Assembly: GCA_012267415.1 (NCBI GenBank) | Contig: JAAXGN010000017.1 | Span: 62,001-126,000, forward strand | Length of the DNA: 64,000 nt | Reading direction: 5' to 3' | Origin: Candidatus Poribacteria bacterium | Lineage (GTDB): Bacteria; Poribacteria; WGA-4E; WGA-3G | Shown: positions 1 through 9,428 of the stretch, in pieces | Position numbering within the stretch: the first letter of the stretch is position 1 | Layout: every line of letters starts with the position of its first letter | Notes under the pieces: generated by a model | What the model saw: only the letters and a program-made list of their open reading frames with translations | What the model was told of the DNA's origin: nothing | Databases searched by the model: none | Position numbers and translations under genes: made by a program

Positions 1-1287
1 GTATCAGATGTGTCTGCTCTTAAAAATATGAGTAGTCTGGTAAGATTAGATATGGATAACAACCTAATTTCAGATGTATCTGTCCTTAAAAATTTAACAA
101 GATTAGTTTGGTTGGACATTGACGACAACCAAGTATCAGATGTGTCATCCCTTAAAGATTTGTTTCGTCTGACTGACCTGGATCTTGGCGACAACAATAT
201 ATCGGATATATCTGTACTTAAAGAGTTGACACATCTGGCTGTGCTAGATCTTCATAATAACCAAATTTCGGATATATCTCCACTCAAAGAACTGACAAAT
301 TTGATAGACTTAGATCTTGATGACAACGAAATATCTGATCTGTATCCCCTTCAAGATTTGACAAACTTGGAAGTATTGGATCTTGATGGCAATAGAATAA
401 CAGATGTACTCCCGCTCAAAGACTTAAGCAACCTGACGGATTTAGATCTACACGATAACGCGATTACAGATGTGTATCCTTTAAAAAACCTTACAAATCT
501 CAAGATCCTTGATCTGAGCGAGAACCATATCTTCGATTTTTCACCGATTGCTGGCATAATAGAAAATCTGATGGAATACGATTCAGAGAATCAGACAGAA
601 CCTCCTCCGGATCTGAAACCGGTACCTCATTACAACAAACCAGATGTCAACCGAGATAATATTGTAGATACAACAGACATGGTCTTAGTTGCTGAGAACT
701 TCAATGTTTCCGATTTCAATGTTATTGCACAGATGAACATCTATCCTGATGTCAATGGAGATGGAGAAGTCAACATTATAGACTTGCTCATTGTTGCATC
801 AGAGATAGGTTCTGGAAATGCTGCTCCTACGATCAAGAAGGGTTCTGTTGAATCCTATTACTTGACATCTGAAAATCTTACAAAATGGATACGACTTGCT
901 AAACAGTTAAATATAGAGGATACCTACCTGAAAAACGGTGTTGTTATTTTAGAACACTTATTGACGTTACTACTTTCAGAGGATACACTACCGAAAGTAA
1001 CGACGCTGTTACCAAACTATCCGAATCCATTTAACCCTGAGACGTGGATCCCCTTTCAATTGGCGGAGCCTGCAAAGGTAACCATTTCTATCTATACTGC
1101 AGGTGGGAAACACGTAAGGAGATTAATGTTGGGACAATTGTCGTCTGGTGTGTATTATGACAAATCTCGAGCTGCATATTGGGATGGTAGGAATGGGATT
1201 GGCGAGTCCGTCACGAGCGGGGTTTATTTTTATGTTTTTATTGCAGATGATTTTAAGTCCACTGGTAAAATGCTCATTCTGAGGTAA
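1..1287 (+). CDS. Leucine-rich-repeat surface protein, 5' end outside window
   Basis: The reading frame is open from base 1, so the N terminus lies upstream of the window; the codons before the first possible internal start (GTG at 10) already continue the repeat. Eight 22-residue LRR units of the internalin-like type (pattern LxxLTxLxxLDLxxNxIsDxxpL) fill about residues 1-190. A dockerin-like region with two Asp-rich motifs (DVNRDNIVD, DVNGDGEVN) lies near 215-270. The last 90 residues are the PNYPNPFNPETW block ending GVYFY...GKMLILR, which resembles FlgD-like or type IX secretion sorting domains. LRRs normally bind proteins or glycans, so this is probably a secreted, surface-displayed binding protein. 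Its ligand cannot be read from the sequence. The next gene has the same C-terminal architecture and starts 34 nt downstream. Confidence 0.85.
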   Translation, partial: VSDVSALKNMSSLVRLDMDNNLISDVSVLKNLTRLVWLDIDDNQVSDVSSLKDLFRLTDLDLGDNNISDISVLKELTHLAVLDLHNNQISDISPLKELTNLIDLDLDDNEISDLYPLQDLTNLEVLDLDGNRITDVLPLKDLSNLTDLDLHDNAITDVYPLKNLTNLKILDLSENHIFDFSPIAGIIENLMEYDSENQTEPPPDLKPVPHYNKPDVNRDNIVDTTDMVLVAENFNVSDFNVIAQMNIYPDVNGDGEVNIIDLLIVASEIGSGNAAPTIKKGSVESYYLTSENLTKWIRLAKQLNIEDTYLKNGVVILEHLLTLLLSEDTLPKVTTLLPNYPNPFNPETWIPFQLAEPAKVTISIYTAGGKHVRRLMLGQLSSGVYYDKSRAAYWDGRNGIGESVTSGVYFYVFIADDFKSTGKMLILR

Positions 1288-1321
1288 CATTAAATCTCAA
1301 GTAAAGAGTTAAGGAGAAAAA

Positions 1322-3979
1322 ATGCGGAATTTAGGGTTATTGTTGATTTTCTGTTTATTGTCATCAGCCTGGGGTGACATTCAGTTTGAGGATGTCTCAC
1401 ATCAAGCAGGAATCACACGCATCGGTGAAAGTTGGGGAAATGCTTGGGGTGATTTTGATGGAGATGGGTACCTCGATTTATGGGCAACGAACCATAAGCA
1501 TAAACCGAGTCTCTACCGTAATAATCGTGATGGAACATTCACAGATATTATTGACGAGGTATGGGATGCATTCCCTTTTGCAGATACACATGGCGTTGCG
1601 TGGGGAGATTTTGATAATGATGGAGACCAGGACCTAATTGTTCTATGCGGTGGTGGTGGTGGGGTTAACCCTTCCAATCCAGTGCATGATAATCATTTCT
1701 ATGTAAACGAAAATGGCAAACTAATTGAACGTGCAGTTGAGTTCGGTATTGATATGCCGTTACTGAGAGGTAGAACTCCACTCTGGTTTGATTGGAACAG
1801 GGATGGTTTACTGGATTTGATTGTTACTGGGACAACTCGAACGGACCGATCAGGTTCACTCATAACTTCAACAGTTTTTGCCCAGATACCAGGTGGCTTT
1901 GAAAATGTCAATTCTCATGCAGGATATCACATCAAAGAGAATACGTCATTAGCGCAGCTTTCGGATGTTACAGGTGATGGGGTGATGGAACTCTTTGTAG
2001 GTCACAATCCATATCCCTTATATATATATGACGCTTCTACTCCTAAGTTAAATGAAATATCTTCCCTTAATTACCCGAAGATCTATAATGTGCTGGACGC
2101 TACGTTTGCCGATTTCAATGGCGATCTACTTCCTGATGGTTTTTTGGTACGTGGTGTTAATCGTCCCTTTATTGACACTTCTGAAGCAGAAACGATACGA
2201 CCATCAAATGAACCCCCGTCACCGGAGTCTTATCCTTATAGAATAAGGGTTTATGTGATAGTTAACAAGGGTGAGAAAGGGTTAAGTTTTAAGACGGATG
2301 GCGTTGTTAAATTTGAGATTCATTCGGATTGGGCATCACAACTCAGGCACTTGGTGATTGGGAAAGATGCCCACAATGTATATGCGTTTGATGGGAGCTA
2401 TATTCCAATAGATCGGCAGCGAAATGTATCTTCCTTCACTGCGTTTCTTGACCCCACTGACCCGCGAGTGATAGGATTAGCGGATCGTCCAGAAAAGGAG
2501 AATTGGAGAACGTATGTAGGTTATGATCCTGAGACGCATAGATGGAAAGTGATATACAATACTGTACCGCCACTTGAAACAATTTGGACAGGATTTGAGG
2601 CACTCATATCCTCAAAAAATCCGATAATAGACGTAGAACCGATTAATTTTTCAATTTATGATATCACTTACGATCCGAATGCGGTTCTTTGTATCACAAA
2701 TTCACATAGGCGTTTTCAGTTAGTTCAATTTCCGGAGGTTGTTAGCGCGCGTTCCGTTGCGGCAGGAGATTTTGACAACGATATGGATATAGACTTTTAT
2801 GTCGTTCGTTCAAGTAGCGCGGGCAATTTACCGAACCAACTCTATGAAAATAGAGGTGATGGATCATTCATTCAAGTACCCGCTGCGGGTGGTGCGGAAG
2901 CGAATACAGCGGGAAGGGGAATGAGTGTTACTATGGGTGATTACGATAGGGATGGATACCTTGATCTTTTTGTGACCAATGGTAGAGGTGTTTATCCATT
3001 TAACGATGGACCAGACCAACTTTACCGTAACCTGGGTGTTGGTAACAATTGGATTCAGGTAGATTTAGAAGGAAAAGTTTCCAATAGAGACGGGATCGGT
3101 GCAAAACTTTTCGCTACGACACCTGATGGTAAGACTCAACTTCGTGAGCGAAATGGTGGTATTCATTGGGCACAACAGGATCAAAAGCGTATACACTTCG
3201 GTCTGGCACAGAATGAGAAGGTTAGTGAATTAAAAATCTATTGGCCAAGTGGAATCGTACAGAAGTTAAACGATGTACCGGTGAACCAAGTATTGCATGT
3301 TGTTGAGGAAGGTGATATAGTATTACCTTCAGTTGATGTCAATTTAGATGGACATGTAAACATAGTGGATCTTCTTACAATCATTGCACATTTTGGTGAA
3401 CGTACTCCTGTGAATTCTCGGTATGATATTAACAGAGATGGGAAAGTGGACTTGGAAGATGTCGTTTCCGTTATTGAAAGGATCGGAGAACAACATGCTG
3501 AGGCAGCTCCATCTGTGCTAAAAAACACACACACTCTGTTTAAAATGAGCTCGTCACTTTCTGATGTTGAAATAGCGTTGCTCCATTCATTCTACGAGAA
3601 AATTGAAGAATTATCAGGGAAAGATACACATAAGATATTAGTAAAGAGATTTATAGAGAACCTGTTAATGCCTGCTGATGGTCCTATGTCAACAAAACTA
3701 TTGCCGAACTATCCAAATCCATTTAATCCAGAAACCTGGATACCTTATCAACTCTCGGAGGATGCAGAAATCACGATACGGATATACACTGCTGCTGGTG
3801 AGGTGATAAGAACGGTCTTTTCTGGACATAGAGAGTTGGGTTATTATCTCAATCGGGACCGAGCTGCGCATTGGGATGGACGAAATGACGTTGGTGAAAC
3901 AGTTGCAAACGGTGTCTATATTTATGAACTCACAACACCGTCTTTCAAAAAAACCCGAAAAATGGTTATTCTTAAATAG
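1322..3979 (+). CDS. FG-GAP/VCBS and UnbV (ASPIC) repeat secreted protein
   Basis: This is an 885-residue secreted protein. An 18-residue signal peptide ends near SSAWG. FG-GAP/VCBS-type motifs (GDFDGDGYLDL, GDFDNDGDQDL, GDFDNDMDIDF, GDYDRDGYLDL) recur over about residues 40-280 and 475-560; such repeats form calcium-binding propeller blades. An ASPIC/UnbV-like module (NWIQVDLEG...DGIGAKL...IYWPSGIVQ) covers about 575-663. A dockerin-like pair (DVNLDGHVN, DINRDGKVD) sits near 672-725 and the PNYPNPFNPETW sorting block near 793-885. GGAG precedes the ATG. Role inferred: cell-surface or extracellular adhesion or carbohydrate recognition. No catalytic motif was seen. Confidence 0.85.
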   Translation: MRNLGLLLIFCLLSSAWGDIQFEDVSHQAGITRIGESWGNAWGDFDGDGYLDLWATNHKHKPSLYRNNRDGTFTDIIDEVWDAFPFADTHGVAWGDFDNDGDQDLIVLCGGGGGVNPSNPVHDNHFYVNENGKLIERAVEFGIDMPLLRGRTPLWFDWNRDGLLDLIVTGTTRTDRSGSLITSTVFAQIPGGFENVNSHAGYHIKENTSLAQLSDVTGDGVMELFVGHNPYPLYIYDASTPKLNEISSLNYPKIYNVLDATFADFNGDLLPDGFLVRGVNRPFIDTSEAETIRPSNEPPSPESYPYRIRVYVIVNKGEKGLSFKTDGVVKFEIHSDWASQLRHLVIGKDAHNVYAFDGSYIPIDRQRNVSSFTAFLDPTDPRVIGLADRPEKENWRTYVGYDPETHRWKVIYNTVPPLETIWTGFEALISSKNPIIDVEPINFSIYDITYDPNAVLCITNSHRRFQLVQFPEVVSARSVAAGDFDNDMDIDFYVVRSSSAGNLPNQLYENRGDGSFIQVPAAGGAEANTAGRGMSVTMGDYDRDGYLDLFVTNGRGVYPFNDGPDQLYRNLGVGNNWIQVDLEGKVSNRDGIGAKLFATTPDGKTQLRERNGGIHWAQQDQKRIHFGLAQNEKVSELKIYWPSGIVQKLNDVPVNQVLHVVEEGDIVLPSVDVNLDGHVNIVDLLTIIAHFGERTPVNSRYDINRDGKVDLEDVVSVIERIGEQHAEAAPSVLKNTHTLFKMSSSLSDVEIALLHSFYEKIEELSGKDTHKILVKRFIENLLMPADGPMSTKLLPNYPNPFNPETWIPYQLSEDAEITIRIYTAAGEVIRTVFSGHRELGYYLNRDRAAHWDGRNDVGETVANGVYIYELTTPSFKKTRKMVILK

Positions 3980-3987
3980 GTATTTTA

Positions 3988-4983
3988 ATGCAAATACTGA
4001 TTCTTGACATCGGTTGTTCATTTACAAAAGGTTACCTGTTCAATGATACATTAGATATCGTTGCGGAATTTAGAGTGGAAACTGACATATCTTCACCTGG
4101 AACGCTTGAGGGATGTGTGAGAGGCGTGATTTCTGAATTTGATAAGCACACATATCAAGCAATCTTCCCACTTAGTTTTGGAGAAGGTGTTGTATATAAC
4201 AATATCATCTACGAACCGACACACAACCGAGAGTCCTTGATAGATAACAAGTACGAACAGACAGGTACTCCGACGGATGTCAAGCGGGACATCGGTTCAG
4301 CCTTTCAGTCACTTCTTACTTTTCCTTCTTATTCCAATGGACCGGCATTACCCGTGTCAACCTATATTGCTTCAAGACTTTCCGAGACTCAGATAGATAG
4401 GTGGGATTTGACTCACGCGGGGAATAGCGGTATGTTGAACATTTCTCAGCGACAATGGTTTGTTGAATTACTTAAAAAACATAAATGTCAACCTTTACCG
4501 TTTTCAACAGAATTTATGAGTGCTGCTACCATTGTAGGAAAAACAGAAAAAGGGATTGCTATTTTTGCTGGCGGGCATGATCATAGCTGTATCTCTGTAT
4601 TTGATCCCAAACCGATTATTATTGCAGGCACATGGGTGGTTATTAGTTATCCAGAGATAGCATTTATACCAAGACAGGAAGAGAAATTGGCTGGTATTAG
4701 ATGGACTATTACCGCGAATGGAGGTTATCACAAACAGGTTGTAAAGAAAGTCTCCAATCCAATTACGCTTTCCGACATGAATTATATTATCTCAATCTAC
4801 AAACGGATGCGAGTCCCTGAAAAAACTGAAGTCTATGTTATTGGAGGATATGGAGAAAAGCTTGCTCCAGAGCTAGATAAATTGAATAGTCCCTATTACT
4901 TTGTGGCACCTCCAGAAGCGGAAGTATACCAGCACAGACAGACAGCAAAATATGCATTTAGAGCATTGGAGTTACAGACGTGA
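3988..4983 (+). CDS. FGGY-like carbohydrate kinase (short)
   Basis: This 331-residue protein has the actin/hexokinase-fold phosphate-1 motif near its N terminus (LDIGCSFTKGYLF) and the sugar-kinase signature AGGHDH in its middle, followed by an adenosine-type segment VIGGYGE near 285. Family members phosphorylate sugars or polyols with ATP. FGGY kinases are usually 450-520 residues, so this one is clearly short and its substrate is unknown. Its stop overlaps the GTG start of the downstream nucleotidyltransferase by 4 nt, so the two are translationally coupled. The pair could phosphorylate and then nucleotidyl-activate a sugar or polyol for the neighbouring polysaccharide locus. That pathway role is inference. 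Confidence 0.7.
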   Translation: MQILILDIGCSFTKGYLFNDTLDIVAEFRVETDISSPGTLEGCVRGVISEFDKHTYQAIFPLSFGEGVVYNNIIYEPTHNRESLIDNKYEQTGTPTDVKRDIGSAFQSLLTFPSYSNGPALPVSTYIASRLSETQIDRWDLTHAGNSGMLNISQRQWFVELLKKHKCQPLPFSTEFMSAATIVGKTEKGIAIFAGGHDHSCISVFDPKPIIIAGTWVVISYPEIAFIPRQEEKLAGIRWTITANGGYHKQVVKKVSNPITLSDMNYIISIYKRMRVPEKTEVYVIGGYGEKLAPELDKLNSPYYFVAPPEAEVYQHRQTAKYAFRALELQT

Positions 4984-5381
4984 AGACCGTTTTGGTTACA
5001 GGTTGTTTTGATCTATTTCACTATGGACATCTGAAGTTTCTGGAGGCTTCAGCTGCTTGTGGTGATTGCTTGATAGTTGGTGTGGCTGAAGATGATACGG
5101 TGCGTCGCGTCAAAGGAGAAAACAGACCTATCTATCCGCTTGAACATCGTATTGCACTCTTAGAGGCATGTAGACATGTGGATAGGGTTGAGGTATTCTC
5201 TTTGGAGTCGCAACTGGATTTAGTTGACCAAGTTTCTCCTGATGTATGTGTTGAGGGAGCTGATGGTAACGCAAGGCTCAGAGAGATTCTTGAGGAATTA
5301 GGTGTTAATACGCCAGTTCAAACAGTATATACGGATTATATCCATACGACTGATATCGTCGAAAAAATTCTCAATGGGTAA
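4980..5381 (+). CDS. Cytidylyl/adenylyltransferase, RfaE domain II/TagD-like
   Basis: This 133-residue nucleotidyltransferase of the HxGH superfamily shows GCFDLFHYGHLKFLE at residues 6-20 (HYGH nucleotide-binding motif), VRRVKGENRPIYPLEHRI near 38-55 and an EGADGN motif near 98. The layout fits the free-standing nucleotidyltransferase domain of HldE/RfaE and the CDP-glycerol enzyme TagD. These enzymes couple a sugar or polyol phosphate to CMP or AMP. It starts at GTG, overlapping the previous TGA by 4 nt. Together with the upstream FGGY kinase it would form a two-step activation module for a glycan building block. The exact substrate is not determinable here. Confidence 0.8.
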   Translation: MKTVLVTGCFDLFHYGHLKFLEASAACGDCLIVGVAEDDTVRRVKGENRPIYPLEHRIALLEACRHVDRVEVFSLESQLDLVDQVSPDVCVEGADGNARLREILEELGVNTPVQTVYTDYIHTTDIVEKILNG

Positions 5382-5389
5382 TAGAGCAT

Positions 5390-6757
5390 TTGAATCAGAC
5401 TTGCGAGGGAGACTCACCTAAGAAGTTGGGGAAATTTGCAGAGATATTGAGACATAAACCTACGCCTTGGGTCATGTTAATTACTTTTGCAGGGATGGGC
5501 TTGAGTCTCATTTTTCATATCTTAATTCCCTGGCAACTTGATGTCAGTGAATCTGCGGATGCACTCATTGCAGCATTAAAGGTTGTTCTAATAGTTGACA
5601 CTGTTTTCCGTGAAGGTGCAAAATTTAGCCTTGTGCCTCTCTTCATTAACGAAGAAAAAACGAGAGACAAAGTCGATTTTCAACGTTTTACAAGCGGTAT
5701 CATCAACTTTTCACTCTGTGTGGGAGTAGTCTTGATGGTGCTCCTTACGACATTGTCAACGTTGATAGCAGAATCATTACTCTCAAGTAGAACGGGTGTT
5801 GTTCAGGCTGAAATGGGAACGTTATTACGATTGAGTGCCCCGTTAGTCATCTTCGGTTCTGTGAGTACAATACTCGGTGCGTATCTAAATAGTCAGAAAC
5901 ATTTCAAGACGGTTGCATTCCGAAATTCGCTTCCCCCTTTGTTAGCAATCATAGTGCTTCTTTATTGGACAAATACAGAACAGTTGGTGTATGCTGTTTC
6001 TATTGCTTATGCAGGTGGATTTTTCATATACTTTGTATGGCTGTGTTATGGCATGTATCGTGCTGGTTACAGATATGGGTTTTCTTGGATTTCTTTTGAT
6101 ACGCTCCGTTCTCTCAAGGATGCGGTTTCTCTCCCAACAATAGGTTTTGCCATCCGCCAGTTGACTGCAAGGATAATAGTTGAAGTTTTATTGGTTGGAA
6201 GACTGGGAAAAGGTGCTATTACAATATACAACAGTGCATTTCGTATTTTTTCTGCGATCCAGACGCTGATAGGGATTAGTATAGCAACTACTGGATTGCC
6301 AGAAATGACAACTGACAGCATTGAGAAAGACATAAAAAAACTGAAAGAATCTCTCTTAGGCAATCTACGTTGGGTGATATATATTGCTATACCTCTATCC
6401 ATCATACTTCTGTTTAGTGCATCAAGAATTGCACAGTTGCTCTTTAGTGGTGAGAAATTCAATCCACAGGCTATAGTGCAAATTGGAAAGCTTCTGATGT
6501 GGTTGAGTTTAGGAACGGTTTTTTCTTGTATGATACCCGTGCTAAATGCGGGTCTCTATGCACAGAAAGCGTACGGATTGGTTTTCAGGAATATGGTGAC
6601 GATGGCTGTTCTGAACTTCGTTATTGCGTTAGTGCTTTTGTCTGTATGGGGCCTGAATGGTATAGCGTTAACGATCTCTATTACTGCTTTCCTTGCTGTA
6701 GGTAATTTGGTCTTTCTTCTTTGGAAAACAGGTGTTTTTATTAAAGAGGTTAATTAA
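5390..6757 (+). CDS. MurJ/MviN-like polysaccharide flippase
   Basis: This is an integral membrane protein of about 455 residues with 12-14 hydrophobic helices and the MOP-superfamily look of MurJ/MviN and Wzx proteins (for example VFREGAKFSLVPLF near 78, GAYLNSQKHF near 165, GAITIYNSAFRIFSAIQTLIG near 276 and NAGLYAQKAYG near 388). Such proteins flip lipid-linked sugars across the inner membrane. It lies between sugar-activation genes and sulfotransferases, so a Wzx-like role in this locus is more likely than the essential peptidoglycan role. The start is a weak TTG at 5390, and the first in-frame ATG is about 28 codons later, so the N terminus is uncertain. Confidence 0.8.
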   Translation: MNQTCEGDSPKKLGKFAEILRHKPTPWVMLITFAGMGLSLIFHILIPWQLDVSESADALIAALKVVLIVDTVFREGAKFSLVPLFINEEKTRDKVDFQRFTSGIINFSLCVGVVLMVLLTTLSTLIAESLLSSRTGVVQAEMGTLLRLSAPLVIFGSVSTILGAYLNSQKHFKTVAFRNSLPPLLAIIVLLYWTNTEQLVYAVSIAYAGGFFIYFVWLCYGMYRAGYRYGFSWISFDTLRSLKDAVSLPTIGFAIRQLTARIIVEVLLVGRLGKGAITIYNSAFRIFSAIQTLIGISIATTGLPEMTTDSIEKDIKKLKESLLGNLRWVIYIAIPLSIILLFSASRIAQLLFSGEKFNPQAIVQIGKLLMWLSLGTVFSCMIPVLNAGLYAQKAYGLVFRNMVTMAVLNFVIALVLLSVWGLNGIALTISITAFLAVGNLVFLLWKTGVFIKEVN

Positions 6758-6804
6758 CGCCCTTGCGTAAGTTAAAATATAGAAAACATAGATACATACG
6801 AGAC

Positions 6805-6932
6805 CAAGCCCCAGAGAGGCGAACGGTATATAGAACCTATCACATGCAGCAAGCATCAAGCCCCAGAGGGGCGAAAGGTATATAGCACGTATCGCATTCA
6901 GCAAATATCAAGCCCCAGAGGGGCGAAAGGTA
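6805..6932 (+). repeat. Three direct REP-like palindromes upstream of transposase
   Basis: Three copies of AAGCCCCAGAGGGGCGAAAG (the first with single changes) lie at about 6805-6832, 6857-6885 and 6909-6932, spaced about 50 nt apart. Each contains the hairpin CCCC-AGA-GGGG. They sit directly upstream of a Y1 transposase gene, and inverted copies follow that gene, as in REP/RAYT or IS200-type ends. Confidence 0.85.
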
Positions 6933-6954
6933 AACAATCTAAAGGAATAACATC

Positions 6955-7428
6955 ATGGCAAACACCTACACACAACTATACACGCATATCGTTTTTGCTG
7001 TCAAAGGAAGACAATGCCTCATTCCAAAACAACACAAAGAAGCATTACACCAATATATAACACGCATAATTACAAACAGAAAACAGACGCTTATACGTAT
7101 CAATTCAATGCCAGATCATATACATATCCTAATCGGTATGAAACCGGACATCGCATTGTCTGACTTAGTGAGAGACATAAAAGCAAATTCATCTAAATTC
7201 ATTAATAGAAAAGGTTGGGTTGTAGGAAAGTTCGAATGGCAGACAGGTTTTGCAGCGTTTTCGTATTCTCATTCTCAGTTAGGTGTTGTTGTTAATTACA
7301 TAAAAAATCAGGAGGTGCATCATTTGAACCAAACATTCAAAGAAGAATATCTTGCGTTTCTGAAACGTTTTGATGTACCTTATAATCCAAAATACGTATT
7401 TGATTCCGATGACGACTCTGAAACATGA
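6955..7428 (+). mobile_element. IS200/REP-associated Y1 tyrosine transposase
   Basis: This 157-residue HUH single-strand transposase has the His-hydrophobic-His pair in MPDHIHILIG near residues 44-53 and the candidate catalytic tyrosine in VVVNYIKNQEVHH near 120-132. The N terminus MANTYTQLYTHIVFAVKGR is typical of IS200-like TnpA or RAYT proteins (PF01797). It has no TnpB partner. Three direct palindromes precede it and two inverted ones follow, which favours a REP-associated transposase or a short IS200-like element. It is inserted between the flippase and a sulfotransferase gene, inside an otherwise co-directional glycan locus. Confidence 0.88.
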
Positions 7429-7429
7429 T

Positions 7430-7505
7430 ACACCTGTCGCCCCTCTGGGGCTTGGTATAATACAATCGTTGTTTTCTATACACCTGTCGCCCCTCTGGGG
7501 CTTGG
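7430..7505 (-). repeat. Two inverted REP-like palindromes downstream of transposase
   Basis: Two copies of ACACCTGTCGCCCCTCTGGGG lie at about 7430-7454 and 7480-7505, each followed by CTTGG. They are the reverse complement of the upstream palindromes, so the transposase gene is bracketed by converging REP arrays. Confidence 0.85.
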
Positions 7506-7534
7506 TATGGTAATACGGTAAAAAGGCGATGTAA

Positions 7535-8512
7535 ATGATTGAGAAAAAAACCGATTCGAAAAAATCTGTCAGTGACTATCAATATTTGATTGTGGGTGGG
7601 ACAACAAAGGCAGCAACAACATCTCTGTTCTCTTATCTGGCTGCCCACCCAACTATCTGCGCTGCGTCGTTTAAGGAGACACGTTTCTTCCTTGATTCTG
7701 ATTATCCGTTACCCTCAAAGTTCAGATTTAAAGGGGATGTGGAAGAATACAATCAGTTGTTTACAGATTGTGAGGAGAATCAGATAAGACTTGAGTCTAC
7801 ACCAGATTATCTCTACTGTTCATCTGCTCTTGAGAGAATTGCGGCGTTTTTACCAAATGCCAAATTGGTCTTCAGTCTTCGAGAACCTATTTCAAGATTA
7901 GTTTCGTGGTACCGGTTTGCAGTTCAAATAGGAAGGCTGCCGAAGAGTCTTAACTTTGATGATTATGCTGAAGATCTACTTACAGATACAAAACAGGATA
8001 AAGTATTTAAAGATACGAACCCTTCTGATTTTCCACAGTATATGCAGGCACTTCAGCAAGGTTGTTATAGCGAGTATCTGAAACGATATTATGATATAAT
8101 TGGTGAGCAGCGAATATATACGTTATTTTTTGAGGAACTTGCAGAGAACCCATTAAACGTGCTTAATGATATTTGTCATTTTGCTGGGATTCATCCTGAC
8201 TTCTATAGTGATTACATATTTAAGGTTACAAATCGAACTGAAACGATGCGGAATTCTGGGTTACATAACAGATATACAACTTTCAGATTCAAAGTTCGGA
8301 AGTGGACACACAATAAACCTATAATACATAAACCTTTACGTGCAATGAGAAAAGCGATAGAACCTTTATATCTGAGTCTAAATACTCGGACTGAGGAAGC
8401 GGTCTCCATATCGGATAAAACCCAAAGTAAGTTAATTGCGTATTTCAAACCGGACGTTGAGATACTGAGCGAGTTAATTGGTAAAAAACCGCCATGGCGA
8501 CCTTTTGAATAG
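7535..8512 (+). CDS. PAPS-dependent sulfotransferase
   Basis: This 325-residue sulfotransferase would transfer sulfate from PAPS to a glycan hydroxyl or amine. The 5'-phosphosulfate-binding loop is VGGTTKAATTSLFSYLAAHP near residues 22-41 and the 3'-phosphate-binding segment is FSLREPISRLVSWYRFA near 112-128. This resembles heparan N/O-sulfotransferase-like bacterial proteins (Sulfotransfer_1/3). No signal peptide is visible, so it should act in the cytoplasm on a precursor. It starts 30 nt after the inverted REP array. The next sulfotransferase begins 9 nt after its stop, consistent with one operon. The acceptor is unknown. Confidence 0.87.
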   Translation: MIEKKTDSKKSVSDYQYLIVGGTTKAATTSLFSYLAAHPTICAASFKETRFFLDSDYPLPSKFRFKGDVEEYNQLFTDCEENQIRLESTPDYLYCSSALERIAAFLPNAKLVFSLREPISRLVSWYRFAVQIGRLPKSLNFDDYAEDLLTDTKQDKVFKDTNPSDFPQYMQALQQGCYSEYLKRYYDIIGEQRIYTLFFEELAENPLNVLNDICHFAGIHPDFYSDYIFKVTNRTETMRNSGLHNRYTTFRFKVRKWTHNKPIIHKPLRAMRKAIEPLYLSLNTRTEEAVSISDKTQSKLIAYFKPDVEILSELIGKKPPWRPFE

Positions 8513-8521
8513 GATTTACGT

Positions 8522-9427
8522 ATGAATTTAAAAGAAGATTCCCGCATTAGATTGATGATTGTTGGTGCTCAAAAGTCAGGCACTTCATCACTATTGCGAT
8601 ATTTAGCGCAACATCCGGATATCTACGCACATCCTCAACCGGAGATGACATATTTTCTGCAAGATCATGAATACGAAAAAGGGTATGGTCGAGCTTACGC
8701 AAAATACTTCTCGCAATGTCCTCCAGATAAGTCATTGATTGCAAAGAACGTGATGGTCATGTGTTCAGAAGATAGAATGCAACGCATTCATGAACATAAT
8801 CCTGAGATTCATCTTGTGATTCTCTTGCGTGAACCCGTTTCCCGTGCCTACTCTGCATATTGGTGGGCGCGTCGTAGAGGATGGGAGAACATCAAGACAT
8901 TCGAAGCAGCACTTGGAACAGAAGAGGAGCGAATAAATGAAGATTGGTTTAAATGGAGGCAGTGTGCTTACAAATTAAACAGTACTTATGTTATGCATAT
9001 AGAGTCCATTATTTCACTGTTTGGAGTAAAACAGGTTCACTGTATCTTGACAGATGCCTTGAGAGTGGATGCGGGAAGCGTGTGCCAAAAACTATTTAGT
9101 CTTATTGGCGTAAGCAGTGAATTTGAACCGTTGGTAGAAGAAAAACACAATCAAGCCGCAATGCCGCGTTCAGAATCATTTAGTTTTCTGTTCACACAAT
9201 TTCTTGCTTCACGGAATCCGTTGCGGCGTGCAATTCGGAAGTTGGTTCCTGATTCGGCAGCTTACAGAATCAGAAAAGCGGTCTTAGATTTGAACAGCAA
9301 ATCTTTTTCACCACCACCTATAAGTCCTCAGACACAGCAAACATTAGCAGCATACTTTGCACCCTATAATGTTCAGCTTGAACAGTTAATAGGTCAGGAT
9401 TTATCGCATTGGGAATTAATTGTTTAG
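8522..9427 (+). CDS. PAPS-dependent sulfotransferase
   Basis: This is a second, divergent sulfotransferase of 301 residues. The PAPS 5'-binding motif VGAQKSGTSSLLRYLAQHPD starts near residue 13 and the 3'-binding motif LLREPVSRAYSAYWWARRRG near 99. The sequence fits the bacterial Sulfotransfer_1/HSNST-like group. It is cytoplasmic, having no leader. It is tightly packed between the previous sulfotransferase and the polymerase gene; its stop at 9425-9427 is one base before the ATG chosen for that gene. Two adjacent sulfotransferases with different sequences suggest at least two sulfation positions on the polymer, which is inference. Confidence 0.87.
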   Translation: MNLKEDSRIRLMIVGAQKSGTSSLLRYLAQHPDIYAHPQPEMTYFLQDHEYEKGYGRAYAKYFSQCPPDKSLIAKNVMVMCSEDRMQRIHEHNPEIHLVILLREPVSRAYSAYWWARRRGWENIKTFEAALGTEEERINEDWFKWRQCAYKLNSTYVMHIESIISLFGVKQVHCILTDALRVDAGSVCQKLFSLIGVSSEFEPLVEEKHNQAAMPRSESFSFLFTQFLASRNPLRRAIRKLVPDSAAYRIRKAVLDLNSKSFSPPPISPQTQQTLAAYFAPYNVQLEQLIGQDLSHWELIV

Positions 9428-9428
9428 T

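Noticed and set aside
7428..7460. UGA ending the transposase gene tested as a possible Sec codon
   Set aside because: The protein already has the full family length and the downstream hairpin is the REP palindrome.
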